Origin: Neobacillus sp. PS2-9
GTDB lineage: Bacteria > Bacillota > Bacilli > Bacillales > Cytobacillaceae
Assembly: GCF_030915525.1 (NCBI RefSeq)
Contig: NZ_CP133269.1
Location: 3,569,001-3,633,000, forward strand
DNA: 64,000 nt
Direction of reading: 5' to 3'
Position 1 is the stretch's first letter. Each line of letters opens with the position of its first letter. The notes beneath the pieces are model-generated. The model saw nothing but the letters and a program-made list of their open reading frames with translations. It ran no database searches and was not told the origin of the DNA. Positions 37,883-48,726 of the stretch are shown here, piece by piece. The position numbers and the translations under genes are program-made.

Positions 37883-38635
37883 TTATGCATCACCCTCGCT
37901 GACATCACTAAACTCTACAATAGCCAGTGTAATGTTATCTTCTCCACCGTAGTTGTTGGCTAGTGAGATAAGTGAATCTGCTTTTTGTTCTAAATGATCT
38001 TCATTTAAAAGAATGGTCATCATTTCTTTTTCACTTACTTTATTTGAAAGACCATCTGAACATAAAAGGATAATATCCCCTTCTTCGAACATTATGGTTT
38101 TAGTATCCATTTCAACCATTTTTTCTGTTCCTAAAGCTCGGAGTAACACATTTTTTCTTGGATGGTGTTCGGCATCTTCTTTCGAGATTTGTCCAGACCT
38201 CACCAGTTCATTTACAAGTGAATGGTCTTCTGTAACCTGTTTAAATCCAGATTCATTATAAATATAGCCACGGCTGTCTCCAATATTAGCTAAAGTTGCA
38301 AAGCGATCAGTGGCTATAGCCGCAACGATCGTTGTACCCATTCCATCACATTCAGGATGATTCGTCGCATGGTCGAACAATATTTGATTCACTATTGTTA
38401 TTTTTTCCTTCAACCATCGCTCGGCTTCCTCAGCAGTAGAAATCCCTTTAGAGGCTTCCCATTCATTTTTTAATTGTGTGATTGTCATTTCACTGGCAAC
38501 ATCACCTGCACGGTGACCTCCCATCCCATCAGCAACAATGGCTAGGCGATCACCGTCCTGGTTTACAAATACTCCTCCAGCATCCTCATTATGAAGTCGT
38601 ACTTTCCCTCGATCTGTCATGAAAACTGCTTTCAT
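37883..38635 (-). CDS. prpC: PrpC, PP2C-type protein phosphatase
   Basis: PrpC is the Mn2+-dependent phosphatase that opposes PrkC. PPM-family motifs are TDRGKVRLHNED, VADGMGGHRAGDVAS, NIGDSRGYIY, LCSDGLSNKV and GGEDNIT, which supply the metal-binding aspartates. The ATG at 38635 follows GAGGT by six bases and gives 250 residues; the longer frame to 38695 lies inside rlmN and lacks family support. It is four bases from rlmN and adjoins prkC. Confidence 0.96.
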   Translation of the reverse strand: MKAVFMTDRGKVRLHNEDAGGVFVNQDGDRLAIVADGMGGHRAGDVASEMTITQLKNEWEASKGISTAEEAERWLKEKITIVNQILFDHATNHPECDGMGTTIVAAIATDRFATLANIGDSRGYIYNESGFKQVTEDHSLVNELVRSGQISKEDAEHHPRKNVLLRALGTEKMVEMDTKTIMFEEGDIILLCSDGLSNKVSEKEMMTILLNEDHLEQKADSLISLANNYGGEDNITLAIVEFSDVSEGDA

Positions 38636-38639
38636 ATAT

Positions 38640-39731
38640 TTACCTCGTCTCCTCTTTTCGCTCCTTTGCACGAAGTTGTCCACATGCTGCAGCAATATCT
38701 GACCCCTGCTCTCGGCGAATTGTCACATTAATACCACGTTTTTTAAGTGTTTTTTCAAAATCAAAAATTTTGTCCCTTGGAGTACGAACATAATCCCTTT
38801 CAGGGACATAATTAACTGGAATAAGATTCACATGGCATTTAACCCCATTTAAAAGAGTTGCTAATTCCTCTGCATGCTCTGTAGAATCATTCACTCCACC
38901 AAAAAGACCGTATTCGAAGCTAATTCGACGACCTGTCTTATCGATATAATATCGTACTGCTTTCATTAAGTCATCAAGTTTATAGGCTTTGTTGATTGGC
39001 ATTAACCTTGAACGCAATTCCGTATTCGGAGCATGGAGTGAAATAGCAAAATTAATCTGCAAATCTTCATCAGCAAACTGATAAATTTTAGGTACAATAC
39101 CACTAGTCGAAACGGTAATATGCCGCGCTCCGATATTTAGTGCTTTATCATGATTGATTATTTTTAGAAAAGACATCATATTATCATAGTTATCAAATGG
39201 TTCACCAATACCCATAATGACCACAGAGCTTACACGTTCCTCTGTTTCATCAAGTGCCTGTTGTACCTTAACTACTTGGGCAACAATCTCGCCTGCTTCT
39301 AGATGCCTTTTCAATCCACCTAATGTCGATGCACAAAAAGTACAGCCAATTCGACAGCCAACCTGAGTTGTAACACAAACGGAGTTACCGTAATCATGAC
39401 GCATTAGAACGGTTTCAATCGAATATCCATCATGAAGTTCAAATAAGAACTTAATCGTTCCATCAGCTGAAGTCTGTTGAATGACCGTATTTAAGGTAGT
39501 GATTTGAAAATGATTTGCTAGCTTATCTCTTAAGCCTTTTGCTAAGTTGCTCATCTCTTCAAAAGAAGTAATTCTTTTTTTGTAAAGCCAATCGAAGATT
39601 TGCTCTGCACGGAATGGTTTTTCTCCATTCTCTGATAACCATTCCTTTAATTGATGAAGCTCCAAGGAATAGATGGAGGGTAGGTTATTATCTAATGTTG
39701 TTTTCTTCTCAGTTGTATTTAATTGTTCCAA
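38640..39731 (-). CDS. rlmN: RlmN, radical SAM rRNA/tRNA adenine C2-methyltransferase
   Basis: RlmN methylates A2503 of 23S rRNA and A37 of some tRNAs. The radical-SAM cluster cysteines are Cys126, Cys130 and Cys133 ([12 protein letters not shown]). The mechanistic pair is Cys119 and Cys350 (DIAAACGQL), matching the E. coli Cys118/Cys355 pair. GEPFDNYDN and SLHAPN are typical. At 363 residues it is RlmN rather than the resistance enzyme Cfr, as its locus between rsmB and prpC also indicates. Confidence 0.96.
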   Translation of the reverse strand: MEQLNTTEKKTTLDNNLPSIYSLELHQLKEWLSENGEKPFRAEQIFDWLYKKRITSFEEMSNLAKGLRDKLANHFQITTLNTVIQQTSADGTIKFLFELHDGYSIETVLMRHDYGNSVCVTTQVGCRIGCTFCASTLGGLKRHLEAGEIVAQVVKVQQALDETEERVSSVVIMGIGEPFDNYDNMMSFLKIINHDKALNIGARHITVSTSGIVPKIYQFADEDLQINFAISLHAPNTELRSRLMPINKAYKLDDLMKAVRYYIDKTGRRISFEYGLFGGVNDSTEHAEELATLLNGVKCHVNLIPVNYVPERDYVRTPRDKIFDFEKTLKKRGINVTIRREQGSDIAAACGQLRAKERKEETR

Positions 39732-39752
39732 CTGTTTACACCTTCTTTCAAT

Positions 39753-39776
39753 TGTCTAACTTCAGCACCTAGGCGC
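39753..39776. repeat. Fragment of repeat family 2 before rlmN
   Basis: TGTCTAACTTCAGCACCTAGG resembles the other end of family 2 (TGTCTAGCTCCAGTGCCTAGG) with a few changes. Only this end remains. It abuts the rsmB stop codon. Confidence 0.5.
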
Positions 39777-41123
39777 TTATACTTTTTTTAGTACTGCAAT
39801 ATAAAAACCGTCTGAGCCAAAGTCCTGTGGAAAGACTTGCAAATCATATCCTGTTATGAATGGCTGAACAGCTTCCGGCATCCTATCTTTAAAAGTTAAA
39901 TCAGGTTCAAAGTCTGGATTATTCTCCAAGAACTTCAATACAGTATTTTCATTCTCCTCTTTATCCACTGTACATGTACTGTAGACAAGAATGCCACCCT
40001 TTTTTAGTAAAGGCGATACTGACTTCAATAAATCCTGCTGTATGGTACTTAACCGCTCTAAATCTTTTTCAGTTTTTGTATATTTCATATCGGGCTTTCG
40101 TCTCATTACTCCAAGGCCAGAACATGGAGCATCGAGAAGAATGCGGTCAAATAATACATCCTTAAACTTATCTTGTAAATGTCTAGAATCAGATACACTT
40201 GTTTTAATATTTTCTAACCCTAAACGGCTTGCGTTATCGTTAATTAATCGTACCTTATGCTGATGGAGATCAACCGAGATCACTTCACCCGTATTATTCA
40301 TCTTTTCAGCAATATGTGTACTTTTTCCACCAGGTGCTGCGCAAGCATCGAGGACAAACTCATCTTTCTCTGCCCCTAATGCGTAAGTAGCAAGCATGGA
40401 GCTTTCATCCTGAATGGTAAACATTCCATATTTAAAGGAAATCGTGGAAGCTAAGTTTCCCTTTAAACATCTAATTGCTTCAGGAATTATAGGACTTTTT
40501 TCAATTTGAAAGCCATCCTCTTCTAAAAGAGCAACACACTCATCTCGCGAAATTTTTGTCAGATTCACTCTTGCTGTTTGCATTGGTGCTGTTAAGTTAA
40601 TTTCACACATTTCTTTTGTTTTATCAAACCCAAATTGATCCACCCATCTAGTTACGAGCCATTCTGGATGACTTGTTTCCATTGCTAATCTTTTGTTTGG
40701 ATCAGAAATTTCATTTAATGAAGGGAGTCCTTTTCTTTGTATACTTCGTAAAACTCCATTTACCAAACTGGCAATTCCTTTATGTCCTCGCTTCTTCGCA
40801 ATATCTACTGCTTCGTAGATAGCTGCTCGATCTGGAATACGATCAAGATACACCATCTGATAAAGCGTAAGCCTGAGTAAATGATGAATCCAATCAGCTA
40901 ACTTTTTATTATCTTTGATAAACGGATTCAGGTAGAAGTCCAAGGCCATTTTTCTTTGCAAGGTTCCATAGGTTAATTCCGTTAACAATCCTACATCTTT
41001 TTGTGACAGCTCATTTTTTTCAATCGTCGTGTTAAGAAGTAAATTGCTATATGATTGGTTTTTCTCAATTGTTGTTAATAGGTCCAAGGCAATTTCACGT
41101 ACATTATTTTTCTTCGTTGTCAT
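39777..41123 (-). CDS. rsmB: RsmB, 16S rRNA cytosine-967 C5-methyltransferase
   Basis: It methylates C967 of 16S rRNA. An N-terminal NusB-like RNA-binding domain (about 1-130) precedes a Rossmann methyltransferase with the SAM motif DACAAPGGKSTH (259-270). The catalytic cysteines are Cys334 (DAPCSGLG) and Cys384 (YSTCTV). Length is 448 residues. Its start follows the fmt stop directly (TAAAATG), with GGGAG upstream. Confidence 0.96.
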   Translation of the reverse strand: MTTKKNNVREIALDLLTTIEKNQSYSNLLLNTTIEKNELSQKDVGLLTELTYGTLQRKMALDFYLNPFIKDNKKLADWIHHLLRLTLYQMVYLDRIPDRAAIYEAVDIAKKRGHKGIASLVNGVLRSIQRKGLPSLNEISDPNKRLAMETSHPEWLVTRWVDQFGFDKTKEMCEINLTAPMQTARVNLTKISRDECVALLEEDGFQIEKSPIIPEAIRCLKGNLASTISFKYGMFTIQDESSMLATYALGAEKDEFVLDACAAPGGKSTHIAEKMNNTGEVISVDLHQHKVRLINDNASRLGLENIKTSVSDSRHLQDKFKDVLFDRILLDAPCSGLGVMRRKPDMKYTKTEKDLERLSTIQQDLLKSVSPLLKKGGILVYSTCTVDKEENENTVLKFLENNPDFEPDLTFKDRMPEAVQPFITGYDLQVFPQDFGSDGFYIAVLKKV

Positions 41124-41124
41124 T

Positions 41125-42069
41125 TTATTCTCCCAGCTTACTGCCTAATGATATTTTTGAACCAGCACCGCGTAAAAATTGCTCACTCATCATTTTGGTT
41201 TTACCTGAAGGCTGAAGCTCTAGGATTTTTATAGCCGTTTCATTTCCTGTACTTACTATTAATCCGTCTGGTTCTATTTTTACAATCGTTCCTGGCTCAT
41301 TTCTCTTTGAGTCAGCAACTTTTTCGGTTCGCCAAATTTTCACTACCTGCCCCTCCATAGTGGTAAAAGCAACGGGCCACGGGTTTAATCCACGGATATG
41401 GTTATAAATTTGTTCACCTGTCTGGCTCCAGTCAATCTTTTCCTGCTCACGTTTAATATTGGATGCAAATGTAGCCTGTTCCTCATTTTGAGGTTGTGAG
41501 GTAAGCTTTCCATCTAATAAAAGTGGCAAGGTTTCTGATAACAATTTTGATCCAGCAGCACTTAACTTATCATGGAGTGTTCCTACGTTGTCTTCTTCAG
41601 TGATTGGAACCTCCACAGTTGTTAAAATATCCCCGGCATCTAATTTCTCTACCATATACATGATTGTCACACCGGTTTTCTTTTTCCCTTGAATGATAGC
41701 GTAGTGGATTGGGGCACCGCCACGAAGTTCTGGCAGAAGGGATGCATGTACATTTATGCAGCCGTATTTAGGAGCATCCAACAGCTTTTTAGGTAATATT
41801 TGACCAAAAGCAGCTGTTACAATAAGATCCGGCTCTAAGGAAAGGATTTTACTAAGCTCTTCTTCTTGACGGATTTTTTCTGGTTGGAAAACGGGGATGC
41901 CTTGTTTCAAGGCTTCCACTTTAACAGGAGGTGGGGTTAACACCTTTTTTCTTCCTACCGGCCTATCAGGCTGAGTGACTACGCCTATTACCTCATAGCC
42001 GTCCTCAATAATTTTTTGAAGAACAGGGACCGAAAAATCCGGGGTACCCATAAAAACAATTTTCGTCAT
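41125..42069 (-). CDS. fmt: Methionyl-tRNA formyltransferase
   Basis: It formylates initiator Met-tRNA. The N-terminal domain starts [18 protein letters not shown] and carries [17 protein letters not shown] and the KTGVTIMYM block around the folate site. A C-terminal OB-like domain binds tRNA. Length is 314 residues. The start overlaps the def stop by four bases, so formylation and deformylation enzymes are coupled. Confidence 0.98.
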   Translation of the reverse strand: MTKIVFMGTPDFSVPVLQKIIEDGYEVIGVVTQPDRPVGRKKVLTPPPVKVEALKQGIPVFQPEKIRQEEELSKILSLEPDLIVTAAFGQILPKKLLDAPKYGCINVHASLLPELRGGAPIHYAIIQGKKKTGVTIMYMVEKLDAGDILTTVEVPITEEDNVGTLHDKLSAAGSKLLSETLPLLLDGKLTSQPQNEEQATFASNIKREQEKIDWSQTGEQIYNHIRGLNPWPVAFTTMEGQVVKIWRTEKVADSKRNEPGTIVKIEPDGLIVSTGNETAIKILELQPSGKTKMMSEQFLRGAGSKISLGSKLGE

Positions 42070-42551
42070 TCACTTTCTACTCCTTTTAACTCATCTTCCT
42101 CAAGGTATCTTGTTACCTTTGATGTAAATAAGATTCCGTTAAGATGGTCAATTTCATGTTGAATCGCTCTAGCCAGGAACTCTTCTGCTTCTAAAGTATA
42201 TTTCCTGCCTTTTCGATCAAATGCCTCTATCTTAACAAAATTAGGCCTTGTCACCTCACCAAATAATCCTGGGAAACTTAAACAGCCTTCAGGACCTGTC
42301 TGTTCGCCCGATGTTTCTAGAACACGGGGATTAATCATTTCAATAGTCCCTAATTCGTCATCAATATCAACAATGGCAATCCGTGCATTCAATCCTATTT
42401 GGGGTGCGGCTAGACCCACCCCGTCATATTCAATCATCGTATCATACATATCATCTAGTATTTTCGCTAGCTTCTTATCAAAATTCAACACTGCCTCACA
42501 ATTTTGCTCTAGTATCTCTGCAGGATGAATAACAACATTTCTTACTGCCAA
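42066..42551 (-). CDS. def: Peptide deformylase
   Basis: It removes the N-formyl group from new proteins. The three motifs are [10 protein letters not shown] (44-53), EGCLSFPG with metal ligand Cys90, and QHEIDHLNG with His132, Glu133 and His136. EGCLS marks an active enzyme. The start is a TTG at 42551 with GGAGG seven bases upstream, giving 161 residues beginning [12 protein letters not shown] like B. subtilis DefA; the ATG at 42584 adds 11 residues without support. Confidence 0.96.
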   Translation of the reverse strand: MAVRNVVIHPAEILEQNCEAVLNFDKKLAKILDDMYDTMIEYDGVGLAAPQIGLNARIAIVDIDDELGTIEMINPRVLETSGEQTGPEGCLSFPGLFGEVTRPNFVKIEAFDRKGRKYTLEAEEFLARAIQHEIDHLNGILFTSKVTRYLEEDELKGVESE

Positions 42552-42609
42552 ATCAGTTCCTCCGTTATGCCCATTAAAGAGCATTCTTTTATTATTATTT
42601 TCACCCAGT

Positions 42610-45021
42610 TTACATTAAGATAAACGGGTTGACATCAATAGAAACCAGTAAACCACTCTTTGTATCCATTTGATATTGATCTAAAATGGTTTTTAACGTT
42701 TTTGTCATGTTCGGTTCCCGCTTGTATTTTATCAGACATTGATAGCGATATCTATTATTAATCCTAGGGATCGGTGAAGCCGCAGGTCCCAAAACTACTG
42801 CTTCCTTTGAAAGCTGTGAGCGGACATAGTTTACAATTTTCTCTGTAGCTGATACTACTGTGATCAACTGCTCATGACTGATAGTAATGAGTGAGAGGTA
42901 ATAAAACGGCGGATAATGGTGGGTTTTACGAATCATCATCTCCCGTTGATAAAATAGATCATAATCTTGCGTGCCAGCTAACTCCACACTGTAATGTTCA
43001 GGGGTATAGGTTTGAATAACAACCTCCCCTGGCAGTTTGTGGCGCCCAGCCCTCCCACTCACTTGGGTTAAAAGCTGAAAGGTTTTTTCAGAGGCCCGAA
43101 AATCTGGTAAATGGAGCATAGTATCTGCCGAAAGCACACCAACTAGTGTGATATTTGGAAAATCAAGCCCTTTAGCAATCATTTGAGTGCCTAACAAAAT
43201 ATCTGCTTTTCCATCTTGAAAATCCTTTAGTAACCTTTCGTGCGCTCCCTTTCTTCCAGTTGTGTCCACATCCATCCTGATGATTCTTGCTTCTGGGAGA
43301 ATTTTCCCGAGCTCTTCTTCAACCTTTTGTGTGCCCGTTCCAAAATAGCGGATATACTCACTTGAACATTCAGGGCAATTACTAGGAACATACGTCTCAT
43401 AACCGCAATAATGGCATTTCATATGCTCATTTACCCGATGGTAGGTAAGGGAAATATCGCAGTATGGACAATTCATGACATATCCACAATCCCGGCACAT
43501 AACAAAGGATGAATGACCTCGTTTATTTAAAAATAAGACAGATTGTTGCTTTTTCTCTATCCGATCTTGGAGCTTTTCAAAAAGCTTTCTGGAAAACATC
43601 GACCGATTTCCTTCACGAAGCTCCTCTCGCATATCAATAATATCAACAGAGGGAAGCGATTGGTTATTCATACGACTTGGCAGCGACAATAGCTGGTACA
43701 CCTTTTTTTGTGCCCTTGCAAACGATTCAAGGGATGGGGTAGCACTGCCAAGGACTACGGGACAGTTGTACGTCTTAGCTCTTTGAACTGCCACGTCTCT
43801 TGCATGATACCTCGGCATTTCTTCCTGCTTATAGCTCGTTTCATGTTCCTCATCAATAATAATAATTCCAAGGTTTTCAAAGGGAGCAAAGATAGCGGAA
43901 CGAGCTCCGACAACCACCTTTACTTCCTTACGTTGAATCTTTCGCCATTCATCGTATTTTTCACCAGCTGATAACCCACTGTGCAATACCGCAACTAAAT
44001 CCCCAAATCTCCCTTTAAAGCGATTAACCATCTGAGGAGTTAGAGCTATTTCTGGAACAAGAACAATGGCTTCTTTTCCTTTTTCGATTACTTCCTGTAT
44101 GGATTGTAAGTATATTTCCGTTTTCCCACTTCCTGTAACACCATAGAGGAGAAATACTTCATGTTTTTGATTCTCAATAGAATCTAAAATCGGTTCAATG
44201 GCTGTTTGCTGCGAAGAAGTTAGAGGTAATGGTTTGGTTCGTTCAAATGATCGATTTTCATAAGGATCCCGATAAACCTCCAATTCAAACTCTGTAAGTA
44301 GCTGCTTATCAACCAGGGTTTTAATGGTAGAGGAAGTGGTGTTTATTTCTGCTGTCAACTTTCTTAACTCAATAGCATCAAAATTCTCAACAAAATAGTA
44401 TAATACTTGCTTTTGCTTTTCAGCTCTAGCAGATAAACGTTTTGCTTCTTCCTTCAATTCCTCAAGAGACACGAGCGGGCGAATAAACTTCATTTGTTTT
44501 TTTCGTACTCGTTCTTTGACTTCGTAAATTACTTCAAGATTGTGTTTGGCTGCTTCACGTTGCAAGACAGGGACAATTCCAGTAGATATTGCCTCTTCCC
44601 ACTTTACCATTCCATTGTTTGTAAACAAATCCTGAAGATTTAGCGGAAGGTCAGAAACCCTTGCATTCGAGGCAAGCTTCACTTTTTTTTCATACTTTGC
44701 TTTTAATGCAGCCGGCAGCATGACCTGAAAGGCAGAAATTTTAAAGCAAAGTGTATTCTCTGTCAGCCAGTCACCAAGTTCTAATAATTCATGATTCAAC
44801 ACGGGTTCGAGGTCCATTGGTTCAATGATTTCTCTTAACTTTTTAAATTTCGATTCAGCTTTGATGTCCATAACAAATCCCTGAATATTTCTCGGTCCGA
44901 AAGGGACAACTACCCTCATCCCTGGTTGAATGGTCCCTATCCATTCTTCGGGTATTAAATAATCGAAGGTCTTATCCGTTTGTTTTGTTGGGACATCAAC
45001 AATAACACTTGCAATATTCAT
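42610..45021 (-). CDS. priA: PriA, primosomal replication-restart helicase
   Basis: PriA recognises forked DNA and reloads the replisome, in Bacillus with DnaD, DnaB and DnaI. The N-terminal 3'-binding domain is followed by Walker A GVTGSGKTEIYL, the DEEH box (IIIDEEHE) and a zinc-binding block with four CxxC pairs (CRDCGYVMNCPYC, CHYCGY, CPEC). Length is 803 residues. The ATG overlaps the coaBC stop by one base (TAATG). Confidence 0.98.
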   Translation of the reverse strand: MNIASVIVDVPTKQTDKTFDYLIPEEWIGTIQPGMRVVVPFGPRNIQGFVMDIKAESKFKKLREIIEPMDLEPVLNHELLELGDWLTENTLCFKISAFQVMLPAALKAKYEKKVKLASNARVSDLPLNLQDLFTNNGMVKWEEAISTGIVPVLQREAAKHNLEVIYEVKERVRKKQMKFIRPLVSLEELKEEAKRLSARAEKQKQVLYYFVENFDAIELRKLTAEINTTSSTIKTLVDKQLLTEFELEVYRDPYENRSFERTKPLPLTSSQQTAIEPILDSIENQKHEVFLLYGVTGSGKTEIYLQSIQEVIEKGKEAIVLVPEIALTPQMVNRFKGRFGDLVAVLHSGLSAGEKYDEWRKIQRKEVKVVVGARSAIFAPFENLGIIIIDEEHETSYKQEEMPRYHARDVAVQRAKTYNCPVVLGSATPSLESFARAQKKVYQLLSLPSRMNNQSLPSVDIIDMREELREGNRSMFSRKLFEKLQDRIEKKQQSVLFLNKRGHSSFVMCRDCGYVMNCPYCDISLTYHRVNEHMKCHYCGYETYVPSNCPECSSEYIRYFGTGTQKVEEELGKILPEARIIRMDVDTTGRKGAHERLLKDFQDGKADILLGTQMIAKGLDFPNITLVGVLSADTMLHLPDFRASEKTFQLLTQVSGRAGRHKLPGEVVIQTYTPEHYSVELAGTQDYDLFYQREMMIRKTHHYPPFYYLSLITISHEQLITVVSATEKIVNYVRSQLSKEAVVLGPAASPIPRINNRYRYQCLIKYKREPNMTKTLKTILDQYQMDTKSGLLVSIDVNPFILM

Positions 45022-46229
45022 TATTTTCCAGATCCTTCTATAAGAGAACTAATTTCATCAATAATCTTTTCGGCAACAGCCTGTTTTGACATGAGCGGTA
45101 ATTCAGTAACCGTTCCAGAACGTTTAAAGAGCGTCACAATATTCGTATCTGTTCCGAACCCAGCACCCTCTGCTTTCACATTGTTGGCGACAATCATATC
45201 TGCATTTTTTCTGTTTAATTTTTTGGTTGCGTATTCTTCGATATGATCGGTCTCTGCGGCAAACCCAACTAATATTTGATGCTTTTTCCTTTTACCTAAC
45301 TCAAACAGAATATCTTTTGTTCTTTCTAATTCAATGCTGGAGTCGCCTTCCTGCTTCTTCACTTTGTGGTCATAGGTTGTTTTAGGCCTATAATCAGCTA
45401 CAGCTGCCGTCTTAATTACAACATCGACACTCTCGTAATGGTTCATAACGGCGTGATACATTTCCTCAGCACTTTCAATGTTGACCACTTCCATTCCAGC
45501 AGGTGACGGTAACTGGACTGGACCTGAAACTAAGATGACACGTGCACCTTGTTTCTGTGCCGCTTCTGCAAGTGCATAGCCCATTTTTCCAGTTGAATGG
45601 TTAGAAATAAAACGTACAGGGTCAATTTTTTCACGGGTTGGTCCCGCAGTAATTAAAACTGTTTTACCTATTAGCTTTAATTCTTCCTTACTAAAAAAAG
45701 CCTGGACTAATTCAACAATTTTTTCTGGTTCTTCAAGCCGTCCTTTTCCAACATATCCACAAGCCAGATAGCCTTCACTTGGTTCAATAAATTGATATCC
45801 GTAATCAGCTAAAGTGGCAATATTTTTTTTCACTGCCGGGTGGTCGTACATATGTACATTCATTGCTGGAGCAATCCAAACCGGTGCCGTTGCAGCTAGC
45901 AACGTTGTCGTAATCATATTGTCAGCAACACCATGAGCTAATTTTGCGATGGTATTAGCCGTTGCCGGTGCAACTAAAATTAAATCAGCCCAGTCAGCTA
46001 GATCAATATGGGCAATAACTTGCGGATTTTTTTCTTCGAAGGTGTTTGTATAAACCTCATTGCGGGACAGTGCTTGAAAGGTTAATGAGGTAACAAATTT
46101 TTCAGCAGATTCACTTAAAATGACTTTCACCTGTGCCCCAGCTTGAACAAGTTTACTTGTTAAGGCTGCTGCTTTATAAACAGCAATTCCTCCTGTCACA
46201 CATAATAATATTTTCTTATCCTTTACCAT
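45021..46229 (-). CDS. coaBC: CoaBC, bifunctional phosphopantothenoylcysteine synthetase/decarboxylase
   Basis: It performs two steps of coenzyme A synthesis: ligating cysteine to 4'-phosphopantothenate, then decarboxylating the product. The N-terminal flavodoxin-like CoaC half (1-185) has the FMN/decarboxylase features VAPATANTIAKLAHG, the APAMNVHMYDHP clamp and the catalytic Cys of ACGYVGKGRL. The C-terminal CoaB half has ITAGPTREKIDPVRFISN and NKxD-like NNVKAEGAGFG. Length is 402 residues. A terminator behind rpoZ gives it an independent upstream region. Confidence 0.97.
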   Translation of the reverse strand: MVKDKKILLCVTGGIAVYKAAALTSKLVQAGAQVKVILSESAEKFVTSLTFQALSRNEVYTNTFEEKNPQVIAHIDLADWADLILVAPATANTIAKLAHGVADNMITTTLLAATAPVWIAPAMNVHMYDHPAVKKNIATLADYGYQFIEPSEGYLACGYVGKGRLEEPEKIVELVQAFFSKEELKLIGKTVLITAGPTREKIDPVRFISNHSTGKMGYALAEAAQKQGARVILVSGPVQLPSPAGMEVVNIESAEEMYHAVMNHYESVDVVIKTAAVADYRPKTTYDHKVKKQEGDSSIELERTKDILFELGKRKKHQILVGFAAETDHIEEYATKKLNRKNADMIVANNVKAEGAGFGTDTNIVTLFKRSGTVTELPLMSKQAVAEKIIDEISSLIEGSGK

Positions 46230-46351
46230 GACCCGAATCCCCCATTTCTTGTCCGTCCATTAATCTTTACCTTCTATTATGCTGTAATAGTAACATTTTT
46301 TCATCTTTTTCCTACTGTATGTCGACAAAATTCAACTTTCATAGTTAAAGC

Positions 46352-46402
46352 CAAATAAAAAAGGCTGACACGTAAGGAATTTCCTTTGTCGTCAGGCCTT
46401 CA
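46352..46402 (-). terminator. Intrinsic terminator after rpoZ
   Basis: On the minus strand AAGGC-TGACGACAAAGGAA pairs with TTCCTTACGTGTCA-GCCTT and is followed by TTTTATTTG. It splits remA-gmk-rpoZ from coaBC-priA. Confidence 0.82.
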
Positions 46403-46432
46403 TTCATGTTTATGTCTGTTCGCTACTCTTAT

Positions 46433-46648
46433 TTATTCATCAGATGTTTCTTTTTTTGCAATACGGTAAGTAAGCTCTCCGCTATAAATTTCTTCTAGCG
46501 CCTTACCTACACATTTATAAGAGACGTATTTCGCAAGTCTTTCGTCCCTTACTTGCGACATTACGCGTGCACGCTTTGCCGCAACGGAAACTAGTGAGTA
46601 TTTGGAATCAATTTTTTCAAGTAATGAATCGATAGAAGGATATAACAT
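46433..46648 (-). CDS. rpoZ: RNA polymerase omega subunit
   Basis: Omega supports assembly of the beta' subunit. The 71-residue product starts [20 protein letters not shown] and contains VAAKRAR and [10 protein letters not shown], the family core. The ATG at 46648 uses the GGAGG at the end of gmk; the gmk stop (46650) is adjacent, so translation is coupled. A TTG three codons upstream lies too close to that site. Confidence 0.96.
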   Translation of the reverse strand: MLYPSIDSLLEKIDSKYSLVSVAAKRARVMSQVRDERLAKYVSYKCVGKALEEIYSGELTYRIAKKETSDE

Positions 46649-46649
46649 T

Positions 46650-47539
<890 letters not shown>

Positions 47540-47597
47540 GGTCATCATCCAATCATCAATAATATATTTTGACCGTGGTAAACAGTTTCTAAACAAA

Positions 47598-48473
47598 TCA
47601 TTCGATATTTTGAACCTGTTCCTTCAATTTTTCAAGTAAACTCTTGATCTCTACCACTTGTTTCGCAATGTTTGAGTCATTCGCTTTTGAACCAATAGTA
47701 TTAGCCTCTCTATTCATTTCCTGAACAAGAAAATCTAGCTTTCTCCCAATCGGTTCCTGACTTTTTAACGTCTGAAGGAACTGCTGAATATGACTTTTTA
47801 AACGAGTAATTTCCTCATTGATATCCGCTTTATCAGCAAAAACGGCAACTTCAGTTAATATTCTTGTTTCGTCCAATTGCCCATTTAAAAACTCCTGCAT
47901 TCTTTTCGTCAGACGATCCTTAAAGGATTGAACAACGAGAGGAGTATATTTCTGAAGCTCAAATACATCGTTTTCTAATTGTGCTAAGATGGCAGTCAGG
48001 TCTTTTTTTATTTCTTCCCCTTCCGCCATTCTCATTTGTAATAATAATTGAACAGCTTCTTCCGTAGCGGTTAGAACTAAATTTTCGAGTTCTTCGTTGC
48101 CGACTTCACTTTCTTCAATATGTAATAGGTCACTTCGACCAAGCAAATCGTGTATAGTTACAGTTCCTTCCACACCATATTTGCTTCGTGCTTCATTTAT
48201 AAATTGATAATATTCATCAATCAGATTCCAGTCCACGTGAACCTTTCGGGTAACAACTCCCTCACCCTCTACACTTACATAAACTTCTACTCGTCCACGT
48301 CGAATCTGCTGGCTTAGTTTCTTTTTTAATTTATCTTCTATTTTTAATAACTGCCTTGGCATTCTAATATTCATTTCACAAAAACGGTGATTTACCGTTT
48401 TAACTTCTACATTTACAGAAAAGAACTGCGATTCAGTCTTAGCTCTGCCAAAGCCTGTCATACTAATAACCAT
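47598..48473 (-). CDS. yloC: YicC-family endoribonuclease (YloC)
   Basis: The protein has the YicC N-terminal domain ([20 protein letters not shown]) and the C-terminal DUF1732 domain ending [21 protein letters not shown]. The E. coli relative YicC is an endoribonuclease, so that role is likely. An ATG start at 48473 gives 291 residues; a TTG at 48488 is possible and no good Shine-Dalgarno decides between them. It lies upstream of remA-gmk-rpoZ. A family 2 repeat lies between it and yloB. Confidence 0.9.
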   Translation of the reverse strand: MVISMTGFGRAKTESQFFSVNVEVKTVNHRFCEMNIRMPRQLLKIEDKLKKKLSQQIRRGRVEVYVSVEGEGVVTRKVHVDWNLIDEYYQFINEARSKYGVEGTVTIHDLLGRSDLLHIEESEVGNEELENLVLTATEEAVQLLLQMRMAEGEEIKKDLTAILAQLENDVFELQKYTPLVVQSFKDRLTKRMQEFLNGQLDETRILTEVAVFADKADINEEITRLKSHIQQFLQTLKSQEPIGRKLDFLVQEMNREANTIGSKANDSNIAKQVVEIKSLLEKLKEQVQNIE

Positions 48474-48516
48474 CACTTGCACATCCAATCCTTGAGAAAT
48501 GATCGGCTTTTTATAA

Positions 48517-48637
48517 GAAAAGCGGAAGCGCCTTGATCAGCCCCGACAGGCAAATGTTCTTCTGCAAGAAAAGTTGCTCTTTGACTTTTATTGCAGAAGG
48601 TTATTTGACCCGAGGGGCTAGGCGCTGGAGCTGGACA
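48517..48637. repeat. Palindromic repeat family 2, copy B
   Basis: This is the 121-bp counterpart of the element at 15293, in the opposite orientation. Stems are GCGCCT/AGGCGC, GCCCC/GGGGC and CTTCTGCAA-AAAAGT/ACTTTT-TTGCAGAAG. Each differs from copy A by paired substitutions while loops and spacers are kept. It sits between the yloB terminator and the yicC-family gene. Confidence 0.85.
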
Positions 48638-48670
48638 ATTCTCGTTGTCGAATTTTACACTTCGTTATAT

Positions 48671-48713
48671 TAAAAAGACAAAAGGTAATAGAGTGGCATC
48701 TATTACCTTTTGG
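48671..48713 (-). terminator. Intrinsic terminator after yloB
   Basis: On the minus strand AAAAGGTAATAGA-TGCCAC-TCTATTACCTTTT is followed by GTCTTTTTA. It lies directly after the yloB stop. Confidence 0.9.
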
Positions 48714-48726
48714 ATTATAACATACT

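Noticed and set aside
38640..39731. Possible Cfr antibiotic-resistance methyltransferase
   Set aside because: Sequence, length and locus between rsmB and prpC are those of housekeeping RlmN.
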